NCBI RefSeq assembly: GCF_039414295.1
Contig: NZ_JBCITM010000005.1
Coordinates: forward strand, 62,001 to 126,000
DNA from: Anoxynatronum sibiricum
GTDB lineage: Bacteria; Bacillota; Clostridia; Peptostreptococcales; Tindalliaceae
Direction: 5' to 3'
Length of the DNA: 64,000 nucleotides
Positions 41,849 to 50,452 of the stretch are shown here, in pieces; within the stretch, counting starts at the first letter, position 1; every line of letters starts with the position of its first letter. Position numbers and translations under genes: made by a program. The notes under the pieces are model-generated. The model was not told the DNA's origin. It did no database searches and saw nothing but the letters and a program-made list of their open reading frames with translations.

Positions 41849-43300
41849 ATGGCATTGAAAACAGCAAAGCAATATGAAGAAAGCCTGCGAAAACTGAACT
41901 TGGAGGTTTATCTGTTTGGCAAGCGGGTGGAGAACCCGGTGGATGATCCCATCATTCGCCCTTCCATGAACTCTGTCATGATGACCTACAAGCTGGCAGA
42001 AGATCCCCAGTATGCAGCCCTCATGACAACCACCTCCAGCCTGACTGGTGAAAAAATTAACCGGTTCACCCACTTGCACCAAAGTGCAGAAGACCTGATC
42101 AACAAGGTGAAAATGCAACGCCTCCTCGGCCAGCAAACGGCTGCCTGTTTCCAGCGCTGTGTGGGGATGGATGCCTTCAACGCGGTATACAGCACCACCT
42201 TCGAGCTGGACGCCAAGCACGGCACCCACTACCACCAGAATTTTGTGGAGTACCTGAAATACGTGCAGCGGGAAGACCTGACAGTGGATGGGGCCATGAC
42301 AGACCCCAAGGGCAACCGGGGCCTTTCTCCCTCCCAGCAGGAAGACGCCGACCTGTTTCTCCGCATTGTGGAACGCCGGGAAGACGGCGTGGTGGTGCGG
42401 GGCGCAAAAGCCCACCAGACAGGCATGGTCAACTCCCATGAAGTGCTGGTAATGCCCACCATTGCCATGCGTGAAGGCGATGAAGACTACGCCGTATCCT
42501 TCTCTGTGCCCACCGATGCCCCCGGCATCAAAATGATCTACGGCCGCCAGTCCTGCGACACCCGCAAGCTGGAAGAAGGCACCCTCGATCGAGGCAACCC
42601 CAAGTTCGGCGGCCACGAAGTGCTGGTCATTTTTGATGATGTGTTTGTTCCCGCCGACCGCCTCTTCATGTGCGGCGAAGTGGACTTCTCCGGTATGTTG
42701 GTGGAACGTTTTGCCGGCTATCACCGCCAAAGCTACGGCGGTTGCAAAGTGGGCGTGGGAGACGTGCTCATCGGGGCTTCTTCCCTGGCAGCCCAGTACA
42801 ATGGGGCCGCCAAGGCATCCCACGTAAAAGACAAGCTCATTGAAATGACCCACCTCAACGAAACCCTTTACGCCTGTGGCATTGCCTGTTCTTCCCAGGG
42901 GCATCCCACCGAGGCGGGGAACTATGAAATCGACATGCTGCTGGCCAACGTGTGCAAGCAGAACGTCACCCGGTTTCCCTACGAAATTGCCCGGCTGGCA
43001 GAAGACATCGCCGGCGGCCTGTTCGTCACCATGCCCTCTGAGGCTGATCTGAGAAGCCCCGAAGTGGGCCATTACGTGGAAAAATACCTGAAAGGCGTTG
43101 GCGATGTGCCGCTCATCGACCGGCTGAAAGTGCTGCGCCTCATTGAAAACCTGACCCTGGGCACCGCCGCTGTGGGCTACCGGTCTGAATCCATGCACGG
43201 TGCAGGCTCTCCCCAGGCCCAGCGCATCATGATTGCCCGCCAGTCCAATATGGGCATGAAAGAAAAACTGGCCAAAGCCATTCTCGATATTGAGGCATAG
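41849..43300 (+). CDS. abfD: 4-hydroxybutyryl-CoA dehydratase / vinylacetyl-CoA isomerase
   Basis: A 483-residue Fe-S flavoprotein converting 4-hydroxybutyryl-CoA to crotonyl-CoA through a ketyl radical. The ligands and active-site residues known from C. aminobutyricum AbfD are all present: C100 and C104 ('ACFQRCVGMDAF'), E257, H292, Y296 and C299 ('ERFAGYHRQSYGGCKVG'). Compared with that enzyme as I recall it, a loop of roughly 10-15 residues near 410-420 is shorter. The enzyme is cytoplasmic and oxygen-sensitive. AAAGGAG precedes ATG 41849, and a sigma-54 promoter lies upstream. The Nfu gene begins 4 bases after the stop, which may serve its [4Fe-4S] cluster. Confidence 0.97.
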   Translation: MALKTAKQYEESLRKLNLEVYLFGKRVENPVDDPIIRPSMNSVMMTYKLAEDPQYAALMTTTSSLTGEKINRFTHLHQSAEDLINKVKMQRLLGQQTAACFQRCVGMDAFNAVYSTTFELDAKHGTHYHQNFVEYLKYVQREDLTVDGAMTDPKGNRGLSPSQQEDADLFLRIVERREDGVVVRGAKAHQTGMVNSHEVLVMPTIAMREGDEDYAVSFSVPTDAPGIKMIYGRQSCDTRKLEEGTLDRGNPKFGGHEVLVIFDDVFVPADRLFMCGEVDFSGMLVERFAGYHRQSYGGCKVGVGDVLIGASSLAAQYNGAAKASHVKDKLIEMTHLNETLYACGIACSSQGHPTEAGNYEIDMLLANVCKQNVTRFPYEIARLAEDIAGGLFVTMPSEADLRSPEVGHYVEKYLKGVGDVPLIDRLKVLRLIENLTLGTAAVGYRSESMHGAGSPQAQRIMIARQSNMGMKEKLAKAILDIEA

Positions 43301-43303
43301 AAG

Positions 43304-43609
43304 ATGCCTACCGTGACCGACCGGCAAGCCATCGAAACCATTTTAAATGAACAGGTGCGCCCCCGCCTCCAGGCAGATGGGGGCGACGTGGAACTGGTGC
43401 ACTGGGACGAAAACACCAAAGAAATCACCCTGCGATTACGGGGACAGTGCTGCAGCTGTCCCCATTCCCAGGAAACCATCGACCGCATCGTGGTGAAAGA
43501 GCTGCAGGAGCACCTTCCAGAAGCGGTACACATACGGGTGGAAACAGGTCTTTCAGAAGACCTGCTGGCCCTGGCCAGAGACATGTTGAACAGGAGGAAG
43601 GCAGAATGA
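43304..43609 (+). CDS. Nfu-type Fe-S carrier (NifU C-terminal domain)
   Basis: A 101-residue protein containing a single NifU C-terminal domain ('LQADGGDVELVHWDE', then 'LRGQCCSCPHSQETI' with the CxxC that carries a labile [4Fe-4S] cluster). It delivers clusters to apo-enzymes. It sits between abfD and abfT with gaps of 3 bases and a 4-base overlap. A dedicated role in maturing AbfD is a reasonable inference. No NifU scaffold domain is attached. The abfD stop lies within its SD region; translation is probably coupled. Confidence 0.9.
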   Translation: MPTVTDRQAIETILNEQVRPRLQADGGDVELVHWDENTKEITLRLRGQCCSCPHSQETIDRIVVKELQEHLPEAVHIRVETGLSEDLLALARDMLNRRKAE

Positions 43610-44934
43610 GTGTGCAGGAGCATTCCCAAAGCAATTGGCAGGCAGCCTACCGACAAAAATGCGGCACTGCCGCAGAAGTGATACAGCACATTCCCAATAA
43701 CAGCCGGGTGGCCATCGGCCACGCCGCCGGCGAACCCCTCACCCTGGTGGAAGCCATGGTGGCGAATTTCCGGCAGTACGAAAACGTGGAAACCATCCAC
43801 ATGTTTCCCCTGGGAGGCTGTGGTTACATGGAACCGGGGATGGAGCCGCATTTTCGGCACAACGGCCTGTTTTTGGGCGGTACCGCCCGGGACGCCGTGG
43901 CCGATGGCCGGGCCGACTACACCCCCAGCTTTTTCTTTGAAATCCCCCAACTCTTTAAAAGCGGCACCCTCCCGGTGGATGTGGCCCTGATTCAGGTCTC
44001 TCCCCCCGATCAACACGGCTATTGCAGCCTGGGGGTTTCGGTAGACTACACCCGCAGCATCACCGACACCGCCAAGATTCTCATTGCCCAGGTAAACGAC
44101 CAGATGCCTGTCACCTATGGCGATACCTTCGTGCACGTGAGTCAGATGGATTATATCGTGGAAGATTCCCGCCCCCTGGTTGAAATTCCCCTGCCAAAGG
44201 TGGGAGAAGTGGAACATCAGATCGGGGCTCACTGTGCCAGTCTCATTGAAGACGGCGCCACCCTGCAACTGGGCATTGGTGCCCTGCCAGATGCCGTGGC
44301 CACCTTTCTGAAAGATAAAAACGACCTGGGCCTCCACACCGAAATGTTCTCCGACGGTGTGCTGGACCTGCTGGCCAACGGCAACATCAACAATCGGAAA
44401 AAAGGGATTCATGAGGGCATCTCCATTGCCAATTTCCTCATGGGTACCCGGCGGCTGTATGACTATGTGCATCAGAATCCGGCGGTGCAGCTGTACCCCG
44501 CCGATTATGTGAATCACCCCATGACCGTGGCGAAAAACAACCAAATGGTCTGCATCAACTCTGCCATTCAGGTGGACCTGATGGGCCAGGTGGTGGCAGA
44601 AACCATGGGTTACCGTCAGTTCAGCGGCACCGGCGGCCAGGTGGATTTTGTGCGGGGAGCATCCCTGTCTCCCGGAGGCAAGTCCATCATCGCCTTCTCG
44701 GCCACCGCAGCCAAAGGAAAAGTGTCCCGCATCGTTCCCCTGCTTGATGAAGGGGCCGCCGTCACCACCTCCCGCAACGACGTGCATTATGTGGTGACAG
44801 AATACGGCATTGCCCAGCTGAAAGGCAAAACCCTGGAAGACCGGGCCCGGGCGCTCATCGCCATTGCCCACCCCGATTTCCGTGACCAGTTGGCGGAAAC
44901 GGCTAAAAAGAGATTTCCCCGCTTTAAGCGGTAA
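43606..44934 (+). CDS. abfT: 4-hydroxybutyrate CoA-transferase
   Basis: A 442-residue family I CoA-transferase of the acetyl-CoA hydrolase/transferase type. It activates 4-hydroxybutyrate with CoA from acetyl- or butyryl-CoA. The catalytic glutamate is E246 ('GLHTEMFSDGVLDL'). 'GIGALPDAVATFL', 'GTGGQVDFVRGA' and 'VVTEYGIAQLKGKT' are typical of AbfT/Cat2. I chose ATG 43606, just after AGGAGG at the end of nfu; an upstream in-frame extension would overlap nfu. It is 53 bases before the acyl-CoA dehydrogenase gene. Confidence 0.93.
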   Translation: MSVQEHSQSNWQAAYRQKCGTAAEVIQHIPNNSRVAIGHAAGEPLTLVEAMVANFRQYENVETIHMFPLGGCGYMEPGMEPHFRHNGLFLGGTARDAVADGRADYTPSFFFEIPQLFKSGTLPVDVALIQVSPPDQHGYCSLGVSVDYTRSITDTAKILIAQVNDQMPVTYGDTFVHVSQMDYIVEDSRPLVEIPLPKVGEVEHQIGAHCASLIEDGATLQLGIGALPDAVATFLKDKNDLGLHTEMFSDGVLDLLANGNINNRKKGIHEGISIANFLMGTRRLYDYVHQNPAVQLYPADYVNHPMTVAKNNQMVCINSAIQVDLMGQVVAETMGYRQFSGTGGQVDFVRGASLSPGGKSIIAFSATAAKGKVSRIVPLLDEGAAVTTSRNDVHYVVTEYGIAQLKGKTLEDRARALIAIAHPDFRDQLAETAKKRFPRFKR

Positions 44935-44987
44935 ATCACCATAAGTGGCAAATCACCATCACCACACAAGACTAAGGAGGCGTCAAC

Positions 44988-46127
44988 ATGGATTTTAACT
45001 TGTCAAAGGAGTACATCATGCTTCAGCGCATGTATCAGGAATTCGCTGAAACCGAAGTGAAGCCCCTGGCAGAAGAAGTGGATGAAACAGAGGAGTTTCC
45101 CGTTGAAACAGTGAAAAAGCTGGCTCGCTACGGCTTCATGGGCATCCCCTTCCCCAAAGAAAACGGCGGCGAGGGAGGCGATGTGCTGGCCTATGCCATG
45201 GCAGTGGAAGAACTGTCAAAAGTGTGTGCCACCACCGGCGTCATCGTTTCGGCCCACACCTCACTGTGCGCCACCCCCATCTATGAATTTGGCACCCCCG
45301 CTCAAAAAGAAAAATACCTGGTACCCCTGGCCAAAGGGGAGAAACTGGGAGCCTTCGGCCTGACAGAGGCCAACGCAGGCACCGACGCTTCATCCCAGCA
45401 GACCACGGCTGACCTTGAAGGCGACGAATACGTGCTCAACGGTTCCAAAATCTTCATCACCAATGCCGGTTATGCCGACACCTACGTTGTCATGGCCATG
45501 ACCGACAAAACCAAGGGCAACAAAGGCATCTCCGCCTTTATTGTGGAAAAAGACACCCCCGGCTTCACCATCGGCAAGAAAGAGGCCAAAATGGGAATTC
45601 GTGGTTCTGCCACCTGCGAACTGATTTTTGAAAACTGCCGTATTCCCAAAGACAACCTGCTGGGCACCGAAGGCAAAGGCTTTCGCATTGCCATGCAAAC
45701 CCTTGACGGCGGTCGTATTGGCATCGCTTCTCAGGCCCTGGGCATCGCCGCCGGTGCACTGGCAGAAACCGTGCACTATGTGAAAGAGCGCAAACAGTTC
45801 GGCAAGCCCATTGCCGCCTTCCAGAACACCCAGTTTCAGCTGGCAGACATGAACACCAAGGTGGAAGCCGCCCGGCTGCTGGTGTACAAAGCTGCATTTT
45901 GCAAACAGAACAAAATGCCCTATTCCAAAGAAGCCGCCATGGCAAAGCTTTACGCCGCCGAAGTGGCCATGGAAGTGACCACCAAGGCCGTTCAGCTTCA
46001 TGGCGGTTATGGTTACACCCGTGAGTACCCGGTGGAACGCATGATGCGGGATGCCAAAATCACCGAAATCTACGAAGGCACTTCAGAAGTACAAAAAATG
46101 GTCATCGCAGCACATCTGCTGAAATAG
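44988..46127 (+). CDS. bcd: Butyryl-CoA dehydrogenase (acyl-CoA dehydrogenase)
   Basis: A 379-residue FAD acyl-CoA dehydrogenase. The flavin motif is 'AFGLTEANAGTDASSQQTTA', the substrate base is E363 ('IYEGTSEVQKMVI'), and 'QLHGGYGYTREYPVERMMRD' is the second signature. It is followed directly by etfB and etfA, as in clostridial Bcd-Etf complexes that reduce crotonyl-CoA to butyryl-CoA, coupled by electron bifurcation to ferredoxin reduction. AAGGAGG precedes ATG 44988. It completes the path from AbfD product to butyryl-CoA. Confidence 0.95.
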   Translation: MDFNLSKEYIMLQRMYQEFAETEVKPLAEEVDETEEFPVETVKKLARYGFMGIPFPKENGGEGGDVLAYAMAVEELSKVCATTGVIVSAHTSLCATPIYEFGTPAQKEKYLVPLAKGEKLGAFGLTEANAGTDASSQQTTADLEGDEYVLNGSKIFITNAGYADTYVVMAMTDKTKGNKGISAFIVEKDTPGFTIGKKEAKMGIRGSATCELIFENCRIPKDNLLGTEGKGFRIAMQTLDGGRIGIASQALGIAAGALAETVHYVKERKQFGKPIAAFQNTQFQLADMNTKVEAARLLVYKAAFCKQNKMPYSKEAAMAKLYAAEVAMEVTTKAVQLHGGYGYTREYPVERMMRDAKITEIYEGTSEVQKMVIAAHLLK

Positions 46128-46139
46128 GGAGGGAAAGAC

Positions 46140-46922
46140 ATGAAAATAATTGTCTGCATTAAACAGGTTCCTGATACCAATGAAGTGAAGCTGGACCCCA
46201 AAACCGGCACTCTGATCCGGGATGGCGTTCCCAGCATTATTAACCCCGACGACAAAAGCGGGCTGGAAGCTGCTCTGCGCCTGAAAGACCAGCGTGGCGC
46301 TCACGTCACCGTCATCTCCATGGGGCCCCCCCAGGCAGATGCTGCCCTTCGGGAAGCCCTGGCCATGGGCGTTGACCGGGCCATTCTTCTCACCGACAGA
46401 GCCTTCGGTGGTGCCGATACCTGGGCCACCTCCACCACTCTGGCGGGTGCCATCAAAAAAATGGACTACGACCTGATCATCACCGGCCGGCAGGCCATCG
46501 ACGGCGACACCGCTCAGGTGGGCCCCCAGATTGCTGAACATTTGAACCTTCCCCAGGTTTCTTACGTGGAAGGCATGGAAGTGGATGGTCAGCACTTCAT
46601 CTTCAAACGCATGTTTGAAGACGGCTATCACCGCATCAAGGTGAAGCGCCCCTGCCTCATCACCACCCTGCAGGAAATGAACGAACCCCGCTACATGAAA
46701 GTGGGCGGCATCTTCGACGCCTACCGGGAAAAAGAAGTGGAAATCATGACCCTGGCTGACATTGATGTGAACCTGGAGCACATCGGCCTGAAGGGTTCCC
46801 CCACCAAAGTGAAAAAATCCTTCACCAAAGGGGTAAAATCAGCGGGCAAGGTCTACGAACTGGCACCAAAAGAAGCCGCAGACCTCATCGTAGACAAACT
46901 GAAAGAAAAGTTCATCATCTAA
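46140..46922 (+). CDS. etfB: Electron transfer flavoprotein beta subunit
   Basis: A 260-residue EtfB: 'IVCIKQVPDTNEVKLDPKTG', 'MGPPQADAALREALAMGVD' and 'ITGRQAIDGDTAQVGPQIAE' are signature segments. With EtfA it binds the FADs that in bifurcating Bcd-Etf take NADH electrons and split them to crotonyl-CoA and ferredoxin. The GRQAIDGDTAQVG stretch is the conserved beta-subunit loop. It begins 12 bases after bcd with GGGAGG as SD. An 83-bp spacer with 13-bp repeats separates it from etfA. Confidence 0.97.
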   Translation: MKIIVCIKQVPDTNEVKLDPKTGTLIRDGVPSIINPDDKSGLEAALRLKDQRGAHVTVISMGPPQADAALREALAMGVDRAILLTDRAFGGADTWATSTTLAGAIKKMDYDLIITGRQAIDGDTAQVGPQIAEHLNLPQVSYVEGMEVDGQHFIFKRMFEDGYHRIKVKRPCLITTLQEMNEPRYMKVGGIFDAYREKEVEIMTLADIDVNLEHIGLKGSPTKVKKSFTKGVKSAGKVYELAPKEAADLIVDKLKEKFII

Positions 46923-46935
46923 ATCCATTTGAAGA

Positions 46936-46987
46936 AAGATCGTTCAGCTCAATCGTTTGTTTCAATCGTTCAGTTCAATCGTTCATT
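46936..46987. repeat. Four 13-bp tandem repeats between etfB and etfA
   Basis: Units start at 46936, 46949, 46962 and 46975 with core TCAATCGTT (first unit AAGATCGTT). They fill the spacer upstream of the etfA SD. Confidence 0.8.
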
Positions 46988-47005
46988 TCTAAGGAGGACT
47001 CCCCT

Positions 47006-48019
47006 ATGGATATCAATGCATATAAAGGTGTATGGGTCTTTGCAGAGCAGCGGGAAGGCGTACTTCAAAAAGTATCCCTTGAACTGCTGGGCAAAGGCCG
47101 TGAATTGGCAGAAACCCTGGGCGTCAGCGTCACCGCTGTGCTTTTGGGTGACCAGGTGAAAGACCTGGCGCAAGAGCTTATCTACTTTGGAGCCGATGAA
47201 GTGCTGCTGGCAGAAGATGCCATGCTGAAGCTCTACAGCACCGAACCCTACACCAAAGTCTTTTCAAGACTGGTGAAGGAACGCAAGCCAGAAATCGTTC
47301 TTTTTGGTGCCACTGCCCTGGGCCGCGATCTGGCTCCCCGGGTATCTGCCCGGGTGCACACCGGCCTCACTGCCGACTGCACTTCCCTTGACATCGACGA
47401 AGAAACCAAGAACCTGCTGCAAACCCGCCCCGCCTTCGGCGGCAACATCATGGCCACCATCATCTGCCCCGACTTCCGACCCCAAATGTCCACCGTGCGC
47501 CCCGGCGTCATGATCAAACTGGAACGGGATGAAAGCCGTCAGGGAGAAATCATCACCTGTGCTGCTGATCTGGAACCGGCAGACATGAATGTGGAAATCA
47601 TCGAAGTGGTGAAGGAAACCAAGGAAAAAATCAACATCGAAGACGCCAGCGTTTTGGTATCCGGCGGCCGCGGCCTTTCCAACAAAGAAAACTTTGTGAT
47701 TCTTGACGGCCTGGCCAAAGAGCTGAAAGGCATCGTTTCCGGCTCCCGTGCCGTGGTGGATGCCGGCTGGATCGAGCGTGACCGCCAGGTGGGCCAAACA
47801 GGCAAAACCGTACGACCCGGCCTCTATGTGGCCTGCGGTATCTCCGGCGCCATCCAGCATCTGGCGGGTATGGAAGAATCCGATTACATCGTGGCCATCA
47901 ACAAAAACGCTTCCGCTCCCATTTTCGATGTGGCCGACCTGGGCATTATCGGCGACGTGAACAAAATCGTCCCCGCCCTTGAAGAAGCCCTGAAACAGGC
48001 AAAGCTGAAAGAGGCTTAA
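47006..48019 (+). CDS. etfA: Electron transfer flavoprotein alpha subunit
   Basis: A 337-residue EtfA. The N-terminal domain has 'VWVFAEQREGVLQKVSLELL'. The FAD domain has 'VVSGGRGLSNKENF' (here 'VLVSGGRGL'), 'GSRAVVDAGWIERDRQVGQTG' and 'PGLYVACGISGAIQHLAGM', the alpha-subunit signature. No ferredoxin domain is fused at the N-terminus. It partners EtfB and Bcd. AAGGAGG is 8-9 bases before ATG 47006. A small hairpin and then a strong terminator close the operon. Confidence 0.97.
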   Translation: MDINAYKGVWVFAEQREGVLQKVSLELLGKGRELAETLGVSVTAVLLGDQVKDLAQELIYFGADEVLLAEDAMLKLYSTEPYTKVFSRLVKERKPEIVLFGATALGRDLAPRVSARVHTGLTADCTSLDIDEETKNLLQTRPAFGGNIMATIICPDFRPQMSTVRPGVMIKLERDESRQGEIITCAADLEPADMNVEIIEVVKETKEKINIEDASVLVSGGRGLSNKENFVILDGLAKELKGIVSGSRAVVDAGWIERDRQVGQTGKTVRPGLYVACGISGAIQHLAGMEESDYIVAINKNASAPIFDVADLGIIGDVNKIVPALEEALKQAKLKEA

Positions 48020-48040
48020 ATCCGAAAGAAGCTCAAACCC

Positions 48041-48064
48041 GAAGACACCGCTGTCTTCCGTTTT
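48041..48064 (+). terminator. Hairpin after etfA
   Basis: GAAGACA (48041-48047), loop CCGC, TGTCTTC (48052-48058), then CG and four T. Confidence 0.6.
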
Positions 48065-48136
48065 CAGCCCTTTATGGGTTTCATCAACATGCGTATCATT
48101 GTATCGAACAACAGACTTGACAGACGTCAGGCTGCG

Positions 48137-48174
48137 CTCCCTCATCGCCGGGTAAGGTGCTGAGGGAGTTTTTT
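48137..48174 (+). terminator. Strong intrinsic terminator of the bcd-etf operon
   Basis: CTCCCTCA (48137-48144) pairs perfectly with TGAGGGAG (48161-48168) and is followed by six T. Confidence 0.85.
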
Positions 48175-48260
48175 AAGGTGTTGATAGCAACGGAGGTAAA
48201 GAAGCTGCAACTATAATATTGAAAAGGGATTTGGTTTTGATTTATTGATTCACTGTTCCT

Positions 48261-48309
48261 TATCAGCTATCAACTATCAACTATCAACTACCAACTACCA
48301 GCTATCAAC
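48261..48309. repeat. Heptamer tandem repeat, seven TATCAAC-type units
   Basis: TATCAGC, three TATCAAC, TACCAAC, TACCAGC and TATCAAC lie head to tail with no spacer, 152 bases before the radical SAM gene. Two reverse-complement units (GTTGATA) occur at 58475-58488. Nothing else is evident between 48175 and 48460. Confidence 0.9.
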
Positions 48310-48460
48310 GATCCACTGTAGTACCGCCAAAGGCGGTTGTATTCAGGCAGTGGCATCACCCTCTATAAACTGCTACAATGGAATAAATCGGAAACGCCAA
48401 TGGCAGGCATCCGCCAATCAGCACCTGCCCCAGAAACAAAATGGAAAGCGAGGCCATCCC

Positions 48461-49327
48461 ATGACCTACGAAGCCCCCCTCTACCGACCACCCAGCGAAG
48501 CCCGCAGCCTAATTCTGCAGCTGACACTGGGCTGTTCCCATAACCAGTGCACCTTCTGCTACATGTACAAAGGCAAACCCTACCGGGTGAAAAGCCGGGA
48601 GGCCATGTGGGAACACATCGCCTGGGGAAAAGCCATGGACCCGGGTGCCCGGCGCATCTTTCTTGCCGACGGCAACGTGCTGGGGTTGGAAACCCCGCTG
48701 CTGCTGGAAATCCTCGCCACCCTCTACCGGGAGTTTCCTTCCCTGGAGCGGGTGAGCGTTTACGGCGGCCCCGGTGACATGCTGGAAAAAACCCCTGAAG
48801 AACTGACATCCCTGCACCAGGCCGGGCTGCAGCTGGTGTATCTGGGAGTGGAAAGCGGCAGCGACACCGTGCTGCAACAGGTACGAAAAGGCGTCACGTC
48901 AGAAGAAATGATCACCGCCGGGGTACGGGTGCGTGAAGCAGGCATCCACCTCTCCTGCATGCTCATTTCAGGGCTGGGAGGCACCATCCACTGGGAGGCA
49001 CACGCCCTTGAAAGTGCCCGGGTGATCAGTGCCATCAACCCGGAATACCTGGGGCTTCTCACCCTGCTGGTGGAAGACAACACCCCCCTCCGCCGCCAGA
49101 TTCAGCAGGGAAGCTTTCAGCTCCTGCCGCCGGAAAAAGTACTGGCAGAAACCCGGCTGCTTCTGGAGCACCTTCAAGTGACCGATTGCACCTTTCGAAG
49201 CAACCACCCCTCCAATTACCTGAACCTGGCAGGGGTGCTGAACCAGGATCAACAGCGGCTGCTGGCAGAAATAAAGGAAGCCGGAGAACAGGGCCTCCTT
49301 CGCCCCGAAGGCTGGCGGGCCCTGTAA
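48461..49327 (+). CDS. Radical SAM protein (Elp3/MiaB-like fold)
   Basis: A 288-residue radical SAM enzyme. The cluster motif near residue 25 is 'LGCSHNQCTFCYMYKG', i.e. C-x4-C-x2-C rather than the usual C-x3-C-x2-C, a variant shared by a clostridial subgroup. SAM-binding motifs follow: 'FLADGNVLGL', 'VYGGPGDML', 'LGVESGSDTVLQQVRKG' and 'CMLISGLGG'. The C-terminal part has 'LLTLLVEDNTPL' and 'FRSNHPSNYLNLAG', also subgroup features. Substrate is unknown. I chose ATG 48461 because homology begins there; the SD is weak (AGCGAGG). A gene fragment and an MBL gene follow. Confidence 0.88.
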   Translation: MTYEAPLYRPPSEARSLILQLTLGCSHNQCTFCYMYKGKPYRVKSREAMWEHIAWGKAMDPGARRIFLADGNVLGLETPLLLEILATLYREFPSLERVSVYGGPGDMLEKTPEELTSLHQAGLQLVYLGVESGSDTVLQQVRKGVTSEEMITAGVRVREAGIHLSCMLISGLGGTIHWEAHALESARVISAINPEYLGLLTLLVEDNTPLRRQIQQGSFQLLPPEKVLAETRLLLEHLQVTDCTFRSNHPSNYLNLAGVLNQDQQRLLAEIKEAGEQGLLRPEGWRAL

Positions 49328-49343
49328 ATTGCAGTCATTCACA

Positions 49344-49418
49344 GTGGAAGAAAATGCAGATCTTCAACATTTTCTGACAAGCTCAGCACTGACTTTTGTT
49401 GTCTTGCAGCCAGAGGAA
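49344..49418 (+). pseudogene. Fragment duplicated from the GGDEF/HD-GYP sensor gene
   Basis: These 75 bases match 51519-51593 at 67 of 75 positions with no gaps and in the same coding phase. Both encode VEENADLQHF-x-TSSAL-x-FVV-x-QPEE. The copy has no start region, membrane helices or output domains, so it is a remnant of a duplicated sensor or of a recombination event. Most differences are silent or conservative, which suggests past selection or a relatively recent copy. Confidence 0.85.
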
Positions 49419-49476
49419 CCGGTCTGCATCAAATTAACGCAACTTTTTTCCATCACCACAGAGAGGAAGAACTCCC

Positions 49477-50448
49477 ATGTTACAGCAGGTATACCCCCAC
49501 ATCTACAAAAATGAAATTCAGCTTCCTGGTAATCCCCTGAAAGCGGTGCACAGCTACCTCATCACCTCCCCAGAACGAAACCTCCTCATTGATACCGGCT
49601 TCAACCGGCCCGACTGCCTTGAAACCCTTCTTCAGGGAATGGCAGAGGCCGGCGCAGAACTGGAAAAAACCGATCTTTTCATCACCCATCTTCACTCCGA
49701 CCACAGCGGTCTGGCGGCGGCCCTCAGCCAGCAGGGGGTGAAAGTCCATGCCAGCCAGTGGGACGGTGATGCCGTGAACGAAATGAGCCAGGTCAGCTAC
49801 TGGCAGCGATTTGAAAGCTTCCGGGTTCTCTTTGATCTGGAACAGGATCAAGTCACCTTTCAGGACCACCCGGGGTATAAATACCGCAGTCCCCAACCCG
49901 TTTCTTTTCAAACCCTTCGAGAAGGCGATACCCTCACCCTGGGAGACTACGCCTTTGAAGTCATCGAAATCCCCGGCCACACCCCCGGCCAGCTGGGGCT
50001 CTACGAGCGAACCCACCGCCTCTTTTTCTGCGGCGACCACATCCTCGACCGGATCACCCCCAACATTGCCTTCTGGGATTTTAAATGGGATATTCTGGAT
50101 GTCTATCTGAAAAACCTGAAAAAAGTGGCTGCCTTCGACATCGACCATCTTTTTTCCGCCCACCGGGGAATCGTGACCGATCACCGGCAGCGCATTCAAG
50201 AGCTGGCCCATCATCATCAGCTGCGGTTGACAGAAATCATGGGAATTCTGAAAGAAGGCCACACCACGGTACGGGAAGTGGCGGCTCGCATGCATTGGGA
50301 GCTGCGGTACGACAACTGGGAAGCCTTTCCCCATGCGCAGAAATGGTTTGCCGCCGGAGAAGCCATGTCTCACCTGGAGCACCTGGCTGCTACAGGAATA
50401 GTCACCAAAGAAGAACGGCAGGGAGTGCTCCATTACCAGATTTCATAG
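49477..50448 (+). CDS. Metallo-beta-lactamase fold hydrolase
   Basis: A 323-residue MBL-fold protein. Metal ligands are in 'THLHSDHSGL' (HxHxDH), 'IEIPGHTPGQLGLY', 'FFCGDHIL' and 'LFSAHRG'. The C-terminal ~80 residues are helical and resemble the winged-helix tail of the LACTB2/hydroxyacylglutathione hydrolase-like group. Substrate is unknown; thioesters or nucleic acids are both possible. AGAGGAAG precedes ATG 49477. It follows the radical SAM gene and duplicated fragment, and a very strong terminator closes it. Confidence 0.9.
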   Translation: MLQQVYPHIYKNEIQLPGNPLKAVHSYLITSPERNLLIDTGFNRPDCLETLLQGMAEAGAELEKTDLFITHLHSDHSGLAAALSQQGVKVHASQWDGDAVNEMSQVSYWQRFESFRVLFDLEQDQVTFQDHPGYKYRSPQPVSFQTLREGDTLTLGDYAFEVIEIPGHTPGQLGLYERTHRLFFCGDHILDRITPNIAFWDFKWDILDVYLKNLKKVAAFDIDHLFSAHRGIVTDHRQRIQELAHHHQLRLTEIMGILKEGHTTVREVAARMHWELRYDNWEAFPHAQKWFAAGEAMSHLEHLAATGIVTKEERQGVLHYQIS

Positions 50449-50452
50449 AAAG

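Noticed and set aside
41843..43327. 494-codon minus-strand open frame opposite abfD
   Set aside because: It mirrors the codons of abfD, has no SD or recognisable domain, and is a by-product of GC-biased third positions.
43177..44871. 564-codon minus-strand open frame opposite nfu and abfT
   Set aside because: Antisense shadow of well-identified genes; His/Gly-rich translation without motifs.
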